This document shows, in pieces, positions 14,001 to 29,000 of a stretch of 64,000 nucleotides of DNA. The position numbers and the translations under genes are program-made. This DNA comes from Mactromeris polynyma (lineage: Eukaryota; Mollusca; Bivalvia; Venerida; Mactridae), in NCBI GenBank assembly GCA_032209605.1, contig JASFXZ010000040.1:1798001-1862000 (forward strand), given 5' to 3'. Position 1 is the first letter of the stretch; each line of letters starts with the position of its first letter. The notes below the pieces were generated by a model that worked only from the letters and a program-made list of their open reading frames with translations, ran no database searches and was not told the origin of the DNA.

Positions 14001-17000
14001 CTTGAGCAAATACAGGGTCAAAATCAATCATCAAATAAAAAATAAATATTTCTACACTAGCATTAAATTAACTTATAAGTATTGATTATATTCATGATAT
14101 TTGATGTTTATAACACACAAAATATTTACTAAGTTCCATTGGACTATAAGGTCCATGGTCCTGGGCTGAAAAAAAGTTACAGATATGCATGGTTAAATTT
14201 CCACAGAATTCAGGCAACACAAAGATAGGTACAAGACCATATACATTCAGAAACATACAGAAGTTTGTTAAATGTCAACACAATAGAATAAACAGGCACA
14301 ACATAAAAACACACATAAAAACAGTTGCTAGGGTCGTCATACAAAGGATTGTGTCAAAAGTTGATCTTTTCTAGTTTACTACCATTGTCGGATGCCACGG
14401 TGCACATTACCTAATAATAACATTCTGTCCCATGCACAAGAGATTGTCATGAGTTCTTTCCCTTTATCCCCTCTAGAGTTCTCTCCCTTCATTCCTTCTA
14501 TAGTAAATGTATATACAGTACAATGAGTATAATACTTTTCACATCTGACCATTTTTCCAGTCCAAAATCGCGAAATAAAGGGAGAGAACTCCAGCACTAA
14601 AAAGGGATAAAGAATTTGTGACAATCTCCTGTGTTCTTGTTCATGAATATTAATGAGCCATAGGCTGACCAATGATGATATGTGTATTAATTTGATTTCG
14701 ATTCTGAGGTCAGAAATATACAGTTACTTTGAACCAAGGGGATATTACAAGTTATTTCATTGGTCCAACTTTCAGTGCATATTTACCATGGAACCTATGA
14801 CAAGTATCATTAATAATTTTTGTTAGCCTATAGTCAATAATGAAGCATAGTGAATTGTGCAAACAAGGGCATCCGATAATGATCTACTATCTAAAACCAA
14901 CAAATTCTACAATTCCAGTAAAACCTGTACTGGACCAAATCTTAATAAATTAAAATTACATGTTTAGAAGTCACTGTGTATTCAAATAAATAAACCTGCA
15001 TCTGGACTTGAATTTATAAATATTTGATTTCAGTTTGTCCACAACAATCACATTTCCTGGGGGGATGGGGGGACATACAACACACTGACGTTAGATTCAA
15101 CCATCTGAATGATGTAATACTGATAACAGAAGTACATGTAATAGGATTAACCAAACTCCTTACATTTTCGATTTTCTATGTACACAAAAGGATCTAAATA
15201 GAAAATTAAATATGCAATTTTATTGGAATAACTTTCTTCACATGATGACAAATATATCAATGTGATGTTAGAAGTAGCGACAGTACTAGCAGTAACAGGA
15301 GTATTTCTGCTACCTACCACCGTACTAGCAGCAATACTGCGATCACTTTCAGCAGTAAATACAAATTGTACAAATTCCTAAAATTTCAAATGCAGAAATT
15401 GACCCAACTTTACTTCCAGAATGGATTAAAAAAACCATTTACATTCTGTTCCCATATAAATCTCAAAAACTGAAGGAAATAATAGAAAACCCAAACATTA
15501 TTTTCATTATAACAGGAAGAGGCTAAGAATGTATTCTACAGACAGAGTGTTAACTCGAGAGTGGTTACAGTTGTATTACTGCCCATTATCAGTAAGAGTA
15601 GTTATACTGATTTTACTGTTAATGCTAATACTGTCAATTTCACACTGATGAAAACATCAAAATGATTGGTACTATCACACATTCAGTATTATTGCAAATC
15701 AACATTATGAAGAAAATAAAATACAGGTGTACCAATCACTAGGTGTGTAAGTTTACCTTTCTCAGTACTAAGGACTCGTATCAGCCATTTACCACGTGGA
15801 TTGTTCACCATTCGTATAATATCTACTTCCTCTCCAGCTGTCAATGTAAGCTCTCCAGACTTCTCTTTGCCTTTAGCATTAGCCTTCACCTTTCCTTGAC
15901 CAACTGTTTGAGTTAAGACATCTGGAGTAACCTGGTCACATATATTCGATTAAAAGGTCATAGAAAGTTTACCCGAACTGACCACAAGGAACATTATTAC
16001 TAACTGTTCATGTTAAAACTCCTTAAGTATCCAGACTAAAACAAAATTCTTTAACAAACATGCATTATTGTTCATTAGCACCTTCAAGAATATTTTATTT
16101 TTACGAATATTCTGGCAGAATTTCAAATCTGAAGAATGCGTCATAGATTTGTTAACAAACATGTTGGGATTCTAAAAAATGTGATCATATCCACAAGACG
16201 AGTTACCTTTAACAGCTTAGTCAGTTTCTTTAGCTCTTTTTCTTTCTTTTTCAGGAGTTCCTGAAAATAATGAAGTGTTATTGCAATAAGACTAGGACAT
16301 CACTGGAGTAAAGTAAATCATCGTTATGTAAAGCATGACAGATATCCTATTACTCTTCCATGAATCATTTTCAATACCATAAACATGTACATGTATTAAG
16401 ATTTTACTAGAAGTAGTATGGGTTGGCCATAGCTTCCATTAGTTTGAGCAGCATTTATCAAATTGTTTCATGTATAAACCTTTGAAGTCCTACGTGACAT
16501 TGCACCTTGCGCTTAAATGATGATTATAATGAACATACTATTCCTGGTAACATCAAATATTTCTAAAATGACAGAGATCATGTACCTTTTCTTCTTTTTC
16601 TTTTCTTTTCCTTTCCTTTTCCAGTTCTTTTGAATCTTTGGGTTTTTCACCAATAGATTTGTCACTTGCAGATGTTGGCAGTGGTGTTGATGGCACAGGT
16701 GGGGGTGCACTTGAAGGTTTGGGGCCCAGTGAAGGGGGCGCTTCATCCTCTGGCCTAAAATAAGACAGCATGACAACAAACATTGAACATTTTATTTCAG
16801 AATTAGGTAAACTAAGGAAACATTACAGGCGTCATACCCGAGAAAGAACAAAGTTGGGTGAACACACTGTTAGCTAAAACAGGACAAAGAAATCTAAGGA
16901 GTTTCAGAGTCCTTAACATCAATTATTGCAAATGAAACAAGAAATATATCCACAGGACACAACCGCCCCCACTTTACTCAACCAAGGGGCATAAATCTGC

Positions 17001-20000
17001 TCTAACTAGATGACAGCAATCGCAAAACCCCAGGTATGCAATTTTATGTGATGCATAACATCACAAGGCCCATACCTGTCTTCTCTGTTTGGAGAGGGAT
17101 GCTAAACCCCAAGTGCACAATTTTATATACTGATGTGTTCAAACACTACAACTAACATGCGACACAAAAAAAGCTAATCATTTTCATCTAATAAAGGCCC
17201 ATAACTCTATTTTCCTTTGGTGTAGAGGGATGAAAAAACCTAGGTGCACAACTTCACATGCTGGTATGCACACTTTATAAAATTATTGAGTATAAACATT
17301 TCTCTTAGTAGTTCAAGAAAACGCTGGTTACAACTAACAGTAGTAGATAAATACAGAATATATGGGGAATTATTCAGTGACTGCAACAAATTGGTTACAG
17401 ACATCTGGGTTGTACCCAGAGAGAGTTCACTATTGTTCATTACAAAAGTACTACCAGTATTTTGATAGAAGAACTGCAACACTTACTCTGACAAAGCTTC
17501 ATAGAGTTCACCAGGATCATCATCCACCTCACTTCCCTAAAACAAAACAATATATCAATAAAATGTATCACAAAAAAAATCAACAATGCAATGCAGTACC
17601 AATCTCAAAGAATCTCAATAATGATAAGATCTACTTGAAAGCAATAACAAACAATCTCAAACCATGACAAGGCTAACTGGTGGGTCAATATTAGTGATCC
17701 CAAACCATGACAAGGCTAACTGGTGGGTCAATATTAGTGATCTCAAACCATGACAAGGCTAACTGGTGGGTCAATATTAGTGATCTCAAACAATGACTAG
17801 ACTTATATCACCGTTGATAAAAGTAATCTAAAATAATAACTGGACTTCCTGGTGAGACAATATAAGTCGCATCAACAATGACAAGACTTACTGGTGGGTT
17901 GATATCAGTTATCTCCAAAAATGACTGAACTTGCTGATAAGTCGATATCAGTTTATCAAATAATGATATGAGTTACTGCGAGGTCGATATCAGTTATCTT
18001 AAACAATGACTGGACTTACTGTTGAATTAATTGATAACAATTTATTAAACAATAATATGACTTCCTGCTAGGTCGATATCTGTTATCTGATACAATAACA
18101 GGACTTACCAGTGGGGCGATATCAGATATCTGATACAATGACAGGACTTACCAGTGGGGCAATATCAGTTATCTGACACAATGACAGAACTTACCAGTGG
18201 GGCAATATCAGTTATCTGATACAATAACAGGACTTACTGGTGGGGCGATATCTGTTATCTGATACAATGACAAGAATTACCAGTGGGGCGATATCAGTTA
18301 TCTGATACAATGACAGGACTTACCAGTGGGGCAATATCAGTTATCTGACACAATAACAGGACTTGCCGGTGGGACGATATCAGTTATCTGATACAATGAC
18401 AGAACTTACCAGTGGGGCAATATCAGTTATCTGATACAATAACAGGACTTACTGGTGGGGCGATATCAATTATCTGATACAATGACAAGAATTACTGCTC
18501 AGTCAATACAAGTAACCTAAAATAATGATAAGACTAACTGGAGGGTCAATAAAAGTACTCTATGACAATTACAAGACTTACTGGTGGTGCAATACCGACA
18601 TCATCATAATCTTCTTGTAACATTTCTGAAACATACAAAACAAAATCTCTAAATAAATCACCTTGACAACTTGGTAGTTCTTCTCCTACACAAGGTCAGT
18701 TTAAAAACAATGGAACGTTTCACAATTGTACCCTACTTCCAACAAAGTCATAAATATTTAAACTCTGTATATATGTACATGTATCACATCATATATCTAT
18801 ATACATGTATCACATCATACGTTGAAATCCTTTACTGAACTATTCTCTGCCCAAATCACACTTGATTTGTAATTGATTACACTTAGAATACAGTAGCGAG
18901 ATAGGCCCTACCCCAAGAAAAGCTTGGAATTTAGGGATCAAATGATGCGCTCTTATACAATATTTCACTGTAATATCGATGGCATCTTAAACATTACTTT
19001 TGTGAGTATGCCAGAATATGTGCTGTCAGTGAAATTAGGAATGACTGTTGGCAAAAGATTTTTGTCAGAAGGGGCACAGCCTTTGTTATAAATTATAAAT
19101 CATACCCTTCTTTTAGACTGAACATACACCTTTATAAAGATTCTGAACAGTATAGTGCAATAAGTAGGATTTTAGCATGAGCCACACAAGAATTTAAAAC
19201 AGAAAAAACTAGAAGGTACTAAACATATAAGAATTTAGAGACAATGTTGTCTTTTCCATAAATACATCATTGTCAGCATGTTAAAATATCCTTAATCAGA
19301 ATGTACGTCAGTTCAGCTGGGGTGAGCATTATAATTACAACACAAAATTCCTAGAGCAAAACACATCTAAACACATATCTGGGCCTATCTCGCTACTATA
19401 TTCTAAGTGTAATCAATTACAAATCAAATAAACCAGCTACATGTATAGCTAAGTATGGTAATTGAAAATGGACAATTGGTAAATGTAAAACTTTGATTGT
19501 AACAAGACACTTTGACACACTGGTACAATGAAACAGGAAGTTGATATTTCAACAATAAGAGTGGGGAAGACCCCAGTAGACGAGGAACATTACACAGTGT
19601 GAACATTACTTTAAGAGGACATTATAAACCCGTTGTTAGTACCATACCGTACTGTATTACCATACTATTACCTACTCAGCAGTATCTAGGCCCTGTCGAA
19701 TTTGATAGCTGTGTCATTTTTTCGCCTTTTTTTACAAAATTCAAGTATTTTTCAAGGAGTTTTTGACTGTTACAAATTCAAGTAGCTTTCAAGGAGTAGG
19801 CATCAAATTCAAGGACTTTTAACGACCTGCGCGAACCTTGTAGTCTCATAGAAGTTCACTGTAGTGTTTGAATTATACCAGTGAGCTTACCTAGCGGGGG
19901 TGGTGGCAAATTCTCTACTGGTAGACCTGGGAAACCATTGTCACCCCATTCTGCTTCCTCTTCTTCTGTCATGATTGGTCTGTAACCATAGCAACAAATA

Positions 20001-23000
20001 ATTACAACAATTCTTATTAAAAAGTTGAACACTACAGCACTTTTTTTCTAATTTAAGTGTATCATGTAAAGCTTATTGAAGTCTCTGTAGTCCAATTATC
20101 AACTAATTGAATTTCCATAATTATTAACACAACAGCAACAATAATGTGTTAATTGTCAAATATATTTAAAAATAAAGTCAACTTCATAATGAATTTTTGG
20201 AGGAAAACAATACTGAATTATGCTTGTGCAAGGACCAACATGTGCTGGTATGTTATTCAAATTGGGAGTTGTGAATTTAATGTAAAACACAAAGCTTTAA
20301 GTGTACATGTACTATAATGTAAAAACCCTTTAAGGCAACACACTTAAGTTTTAATACTAAACCTACTGTCTCTTGCAACTAAACTGCCTGTTAACATACA
20401 ACATTAACAGAAATGCATATCAGAAGACTACACTAAACAAACTAAAATGCATTTACCGAAATGCAATTACAAAACATACACTGAAAACAAATGAATTGAC
20501 AATACAATGAATATCACATTTTTGGACTCAGGATTTTCCCCAGCAAAGGTTTTCTATATAATTAAGACATTCAAACAAAAAAACTTGTAGACATTTAAAA
20601 GGTGAGTTATGATACTAGATCACATAATTTCCAGAAGAACAAAGGTTTAACATGCATGGAGATTAAAACATAACTTTGACAATCCTACAATATATGCATG
20701 CCATGATGGACATGTGAACTACATGTATTGTAATATATGATGTGCATAATATGTTGGTTGGGAGGTAGGCATTCACTTTTAAATTGCGAACAGAACTGCA
20801 ATACAGTATGCTTTTGGGACATGTATTTGATTAACCATTAATGCATGCATTCATAATCATATCATTACATAGTTGTTTGTGGAAAAAATGCATGCATTTT
20901 CAGAATGAATACAGAAGCAGGGGGGATGTAGATGCCCAATACTCACATTGGTGGAGCTTTCCTGAGAGACTTTCGAGGTTTAGGTTTGGGGCAAGAGCCC
21001 CTGAAAGTTACATAACATTGAGATCAATGTCTGAGTCATGCTTTTTCACAGAAAACCACTTAAATATGTAACAGTTGACACACAGAGTTTGAAATTAAGC
21101 ATGACTACACGTATATATGTACACGAAATCATGTATAGCACACATACTACATATAAGCAAAGAGGAAGAAAAATTTACATTTTACATACAATTTAGGGCT
21201 TTAAGTTTGCGAGATAACAAGCATACAATAGACACAGATAATAACCACACAAACTTCAGCATAAAGGTATCATTTCATAAAGCAAACTGTGTCACACAAT
21301 TTGATGTTTCCTGTATAGTCTGTATCTACTTACTTATGAATAATTGTAAACAAATTGTGAAGTGGTCAGCCAACGGAAATATATTTTGTTTCTCAACTAC
21401 TTTTGCCTTCTGGGTTGATAGTATATTGTAACAGATGATTGCGAAAATTAACCATTAATGAAAATCATTCTTGGGTGTTTTCGTAAACAAATCATCGAGA
21501 ACTAAACAGTGTATCATAACTATTAAATATACCAGTATTAAGATAAAAAGCTGGATGGGAATTACAGTGCACATCTGAACAGTAACAGGGTACATTTATC
21601 CTTTATAGAGCAGAACATTGCGGAACACCTGAGAATGAATGGACAAACAAAGACCCAAGCTTTGCACAAGATTTCCAGAGATGAACTGTTCAGACTTGAT
21701 CTTGTAATGCAATTTCTTACTGCAGTCATACACACCACAAGATTTAGACTAGATTTCCATATATAGTTACTTACATTAAAGACACTACACGTGACTTTTT
21801 ACGTGTTTCTGCCAAGTTTCCGCAGTCATCATAAAACTCTTCTTCCTCATACTCAGTAAAACCATGACTCTCTTTGTCTGCAGCATCTGAATAAAATCAA
21901 AGTTATTTGCATGAATGCAACATATTTAACTTACAGTATATAAATACCGGTAAGACAAAAAATTATCCACGCATCATAGAAGCAATAATGTACCATTAAT
22001 TTCATGGATCAGGGCCCGTATTACAGAAGCATCTTAAGTGAATCTTAATTGTTTTCACTTAAGTTCAAAACTTCAAATGGATGTAATTCTAAAACCAAAA
22101 TAAAACTGTTAGGCTTTTAATGGTTATGACAACAACATATTAATACTACTCATTTATCACTCTTGATTTGACAATATAATAGCCTGCATGTTACATAAAC
22201 AAGTAAAGGAAAATGTTATTTTAAGGATAAGGATAAGATTTTACTGAAGATGTTTCTGTAATATTGCCCAAGGTGTCTACCATGTAATCTGACAGTTCAT
22301 CATGGTTCTCTGTAATAGATCAGAAGGTCATGTCCTACTTGCCAAATCTCATCCTATGTTAATTTTTATGAAGGGTCAATGAGTATGAAATTTTGTGCCA
22401 CCAAAATATGGTAACATATTAAACACTATGGGACTGCTTAATGTCATCCTTGGTAACCTTATTAAGTAGTGACTGACATAATGTACCAACATTCGTAGTA
22501 TATGGACGAAATCACTTGTGGGTTTGACAATAGCTTAATTGTCCTTTCTCAATACTATATAAGTACTTGTCTATACTACTTCCATACCAGGTATTTGAAT
22601 ACCTATAAGATAGATAGCCTTAGTGTAATTAATGTACCAACAAGAGCAGGAAGTCAGTGTTGTACCCCAAACTGTAACAAGCAATAATATTGCATCAGTA
22701 ACCATCTATACAATCAAATCATGCTTAATTAATTCAGCAAACAATTCTTCTGAGAAATCCCATTTTAAGGCTGTTGTTGAATAACATATTATAGTAGGAT
22801 GTGATCGAGTGAGTCACTTATATCTCACAAAACAATATGAAATTAAAAGATCACTATAAAACATGAAAGAGAAATCGACCACCTGGTAGACTGTTTGGCC
22901 TGTTTGCAATGCTGACTGTTGCGATATAAAGGAGGGTGAAATATTCCACAATAAACAAAACTGACATTAACATTCTGTAAGTGCCGCCGTTCGCTATTTT

Positions 23001-26000
23001 AGCATATATATAAATTGTAAACATACTGAACGATTATAAGTATGATTTGTGCCATAAAGCAATAATTTAAACACTAGAATCAATTAAGTCCTCAATGGTC
23101 TAGCTGCTATTTAAGTAATGTGTTATTAAAACCATATTTGTTCTATTGTAAAATCAAACATAACATTCATGTATATTGTAAGCTTAAACTATGTAGAATG
23201 CTGCATTGCAGCTATTTGTTTGAAACAATCAAACTTTGAATGCATATATAGACTTATTCAATTAAGACTTGGGAACTATATAAAATGAGACCAATACATT
23301 CTGACTCCCCCCACAATGTATACATTGTCACTAAATGACCTCAGCTCAGATTGTACAATACTGCTGTTACACTTGATGGTATGTGATATTAAAGTCAGGT
23401 ATATAAATAACACAGCCCCATAATATTGACAGAATGAAATCTTAACTGTGACATATTATCATAAAATGACAATCATAGTAGATGGTCAACATAACTCAAA
23501 AAACAAGTATAGTTACTGGCATGTACAGCAGTCATTCTTTAAGTCTCATGGACTTAATCAACACTGTTTTCATTATGTTACACACAAGTACTTTTATACG
23601 AAAGAACAATTTAAAAAATTTAAGATCCATGCAAACACTCAAAATATTCCCTGATTATTTCAAAGCACATGGTTGCAATAAAACTTGCATTTTCTTATAA
23701 CAACTAGATGCACACACAGGACACCGCTATGGGCTTTTCAGTAGAATGCAAATACTTTGTTTGTAAAGGCCAAATAATTTTAAGCAAATTATCAATAGGA
23801 AAACTTATTTTTTAAGTTCAATAAGGGCCATAACTCCTCCAAAATGAAATCAAACAACACTGTCAATGGGATAACATACAAAATGTGACATCTTGAATGG
23901 TAACAAGGTAAAAAACATTTCCTAGAGTTGACCTACTGACCTAGTTTCCCAAACAATCAAAATCTGTTCAACAAATGTGAACATTGTCCAAAAGATGCTA
24001 GTAATAGAATTTGGTAACATTCCAGACACTTAATGTCACAGGAGATGTCATTAAAAAGTGGTCTCTACAATTTGACCTACTAACCTAGTTATTTACAACT
24101 CACATTCCTTAGAACAACTCTTATAAATCAATACAACCTTCTGAACAAGATTGATCACACACCAGCATTTGATTTATGAGGAGATATGTTATTTGTGCAA
24201 ATTGCTGATGGACGACTGAAAGCAAACTTAAGGAACAACAGACCACAGGAGATTGTCATGAGTTCTCTCATTTGATCTCTTCTAGAGTTCTTAGAAGGGA
24301 GATAACTTGTGACAATCTCCTGTGCAACAGACGTAGAACGATGATTGCAGCCATGAGGAGCATTCAGGGCTAAGAGCAGTAATGCTTCACAATTATAGGT
24401 ACTATAGTGTTCTGCAAAAACTTGTATATTTCCCACATTTAAGGGTCTTAATTGGTTATCAATTGTTGCACTCATTTTACCTGGACACTGATATGATCCA
24501 TTATAGTCTGAAAAATGGGTAATACACACAGATAGATTACATTTTAACTCACATTTTTATAGAAGAAAGTGAATAATTTGAGAAACCAGCATCAAAAGGG
24601 AAAATACTTACTTTTCCACAATAAAGAATGTGCAATGGTCAACTAAAACAATCTATAAAAATCTTCCTAGCGGTATATCAGTTACACATACAATATTACA
24701 AATGTCTAGTGTTTTATCTCATGTTAGTTGTTACTACAACCATGTCAATGAGTAACATACTGCACTAAAAGAGATACATCAGATTAAGTCCATATATGGT
24801 AATGAAGGTTACTATAGTGCATGACAACATTATCACTTATGTCACAACCTATACTGACTTAAGTGTCAATTGGTAATGTATCAAGTTTAGTACACCTGCA
24901 ATTCCAAAGTCGAAATCGGAATATCTAATTAGAAATGTGGCAATCAATTTAATATTTAATTGGATTTAATGAACATGCCACTATAATGCTGTTGGCTAAT
25001 TACTGTAATACTATGTTCATTTGTGGGAAATTGCTATACAGTGCATATTGTTACCTCTCCAGAGCATTATCCTTTGGGTATATAATTTTTTATATATATG
25101 TATAACTCGTAACAAAATTTCTGATCAGATGAATTCGAATGAACAAGATCTGACTGTACTTGAAACTAGAATGCGTCCATAGGACACAGATGCCCCCACT
25201 TGCAGCCTTTGTCACAAAAGCAAGTGCTATTATTCTGCTCATAGTTTGTGAATGTATATCAAAATTACCAAGTGAACAACTGTACTGATTATGGTAATAA
25301 GTCAAGATCCATAACTTTGCACGTACTGGGCGTAACCATACATGAAACCCCAGGTGCACAACTATACAGGTTGGTGAACATTCCTGTAAAGTCTTATGAC
25401 TCTGGCTCATATATTTTTGGAGATATGAGTGACGCAAGATTGCATACTCTGTAGGCTATGTTTTAACTAAGTCAAGGGCCATAACTGTGCATTTACTGGG
25501 CACAGTCAAACATGAAACCCCAGATGCACAACTACACATGCTGGTTAACATTCCTGTAAAGTTTTATAACTCTGGCTCATATTCTTTTGGAGATATGAGT
25601 GACACAAGATTTTGTGACGGACGGACAGACAGACAAGGGCAAAAGCTATATGCCCCCCCTTTTCAGAGTGGGGGCATAAAAAAGTATATTATGTCTTATA
25701 TGACCTGGTGAATCAGTATTTGCTTGACCACTGGTCACCTTTACTGTTTACTTTGAAGATATATGGTGAAAGATAATTTCCAACTGACTGTTGAGATCAA
25801 ATAATTTTGACCACATTTCTACACATTTGTACAGCAAATATGCTCTTTACAAACCTCTGTCACAATCTGAACAGGAAGATAAACAAACTAGTCAATCCAC
25901 ATTATCTACATTATTGACTTCAATTTTTCAACCACTATCGAAAAACAAATATGAAGAAAACTTGTGTACCACATCATATACAATGAAGCCTGAAATTTAC

Positions 26001-29000
26001 ATTTTATTTACGTGTGATATTGTATAATGGGCTGATTGTTATAATGCCGGGGGGGGGGATGAATTCACAAAAGTTAAGGTATTTACCATTATAAAAGTTA
26101 AACAGCGTGTCTGAATTTATTGTATGCCTGTGTGCAACCATGGTTGTTGATGATTTTTCCACAACTTATGAAGACCACGGTCCACAATGACATGACCATG
26201 GTCTGCAATGACATGACCATGTCTGCAATGACATGACCATGTCTGCAATGACATTACAATGGTCTGCAATGACATGACCATGGTCCACAATGACATTACA
26301 ATGGTCTGCAATGACATTACCATGGTCTGACATTTTTTTATCTTAATTTATTTCTAAGATTTTCACACAAGCAATTCTGATAGCAGAACTGTATTGTAGC
26401 ATTATATTCTATAATGATCATGTTTATACATATGCTATATTGTAATATAATCCCGCTGTTCTATAAGGCTTGAGCAAATTTAAACCAAAAATTATTACCA
26501 ATTAAATGTCAGGCCCCCACCTTCCCCCTTAGCCCAAATCCTGGAACCGCCCCCCTCACCCTTTGCACAAATCCTAGATACATCCCTGCAATCAATATTT
26601 ATATTGCCTCCTATGTTTATTTTGTAACTTGCTGTAATTATATTTAGGCTATATGTGTCTTAGCTTGCATCCATTAAGGTATAACCTAGCATATTTGTTT
26701 CGTGACTATTATAGGTTCGCCTTTCTGTGATGGATTGACATTCAGTAATGATAAATAATAATCTTAATTCCTATGAATGTAATATTTATATTTGTTTTGT
26801 ATTATGCTCTACGACTTTTGGAGGAAAATAAAGGTTCCTTAATCTACATCTGTCAAATTACATTAGTACATGTAGTGAACAAAATAATCCAGTAAGTTTC
26901 AGATGATTTGTTGAAATATTGTAATATTGTAACATGACCCTTTCTATGTTGACAAAGAAACTTATTTAAAGATCTTGACATTTTAAGATTAATTTGATTA
27001 ATTCGAAGTCCTATCACACTCTCAAGTCAACTTGCACCAGGAAGTACAGACCTCCCAATAGCTTCCTCCACAACATCAATGTGAAGTACTTAAAACTCTG
27101 AAAACGTAGGGTAAGGCATACGTATCGATCATCCCTCTAAATTATTTGTTCAAAAGAATTATAAACGTAAGAATTAAGCTGACTCGATCATTTATAGACT
27201 GACAACTGCGTCTTTTAAAATTATAGTGTTTATAAAACTCGATCAACATTTTAGCTTTGATTTGTCAAAATTTAATTTATTTGACAGTCTCATCATAACT
27301 TGAACATATATCCACAGTTTTCAAATATAAATGTGACAGTTGCACATGCATTGTATGGTTGATAAAAGTATCAATGAAAGTTGGAACACATCCAATTAAA
27401 TTCAAATTTTAATTATAAGTGGGACATGAAAGATTATAAAACTTAATAATGTACAAGGGTAAATGTATAACCTACTTTTATTGATAAATCACATTAACTT
27501 CAGAGATTTATTTACAGTATTCAATATTAAGGCATAATAAAAATAATAATAACGAGCCTGTCAATCATTATGCAAATGGGGTAACAAACTCATAAAGACA
27601 AATTTCTATTCTCTTTCCATTCTCTAAAGGTTGGTACATGTATATATCTATATTCCTTATGCTTAGGATTAAATAAAATCAACAGTCACTCTGATTTCTA
27701 AGAAAATAAACATGTATTAGGGCCAAATGAAAAACATTGGGTTGGCGCAGCCAATATGAGAACGATTATCAAACTATTCATTTATTTTTAACCATACTTT
27801 CTGTTATGATTAAATCAATAAACTCAAAAAATCTTCAGCAACATCAAGTTTTGGTAGCACAGACATGTGCTGATCGACCTAACTCGTGGATTTAAGTGGA
27901 TTTAAGTCGCATAATGTTTGAATACCAATACAAATACTGCAAAGATTTAGCCCTATTACTGCTAAATGTTTACACTAAATATTATGAGTTTTATGTTTCA
28001 ACCTTGAAACCCTACTATACGGAATGCAAGACTAAAATTCCCACAAGTTTATATAATGATAATTAAATGATCACATTTCATAACCTTGACTATACATAAA
28101 GATTTAATAAAGTACCGGTTATAATACTCAGTTTGCATACTGGGATTATACAACAAAAACTAAATTCTCTTTGAATATATATTCATGCAGATCAGGTTGT
28201 AGGCAAAATTGTAACTTAATTAAAATTGTAAAGCTTCGACACTTCGAATAAATTAAAATTGTACATGAAATCTTAAAAGCAACCATGAAAAGAATTGCAT
28301 TTGCGCTACATGTTCATTGTAACCTTAAATGCCCATCAGGCTGATATTGGGTCACAAACATTTCATCTGAATATGTGTCACACACTGAACTATATACATA
28401 TATACCTTTAGAAAATTAGAGTAACTTAATTATTGAATATTATTTCTTTAAGAAATTCAAAATTTAACTTAAGTCGACACTCACACCAGCTTTTTAAGTG
28501 TAAGTTTGAACGTAATATTTTACACAGTTGCAGACAGAAAGTGAAGAATTACAGTGAAATTAAATACAAATCATCCTAAATGGTGAAATCTGCTGTTTTT
28601 ACCTCATTAGCAATAAATAATTTCTCTGAATAGGTGAAAACATGCTACAATATCTGTACATGTATCAATTACATAATTATGGTATATAACATAGTACGGT
28701 CACTGATACCAAACTAAACTAAGCCATTACTGTCAAAAAAATAAAACATATTTTTTCAAAAGATTTAACACCTAGCAATAACATTCTCTGGAGATATTCA
28801 TTGTCATCTTTCTTCATTTAACAGTTTCAGCTTCCAGGCAATAGAAATATTCAAACATCAGGTAGCCTATATAAAGTATAGACCAAAGGAGAAATCAAAA
28901 CTACAGACAATTAATAATATTATATGTTACTTTATTTATATGCATATAGATTATATAGTTTGGCTTTCAACCCTCAAATTATTAACAGGAAAAAATATTT

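Noticed and set aside
17655..18581. CRISPR-like array
   Set aside because: Contiguous 43-bp tandem repeat with no unique spacers, in an animal intron.
26117..26323. 68-codon repeat-rich frame on the minus strand
   Set aside because: Translation of a minisatellite.
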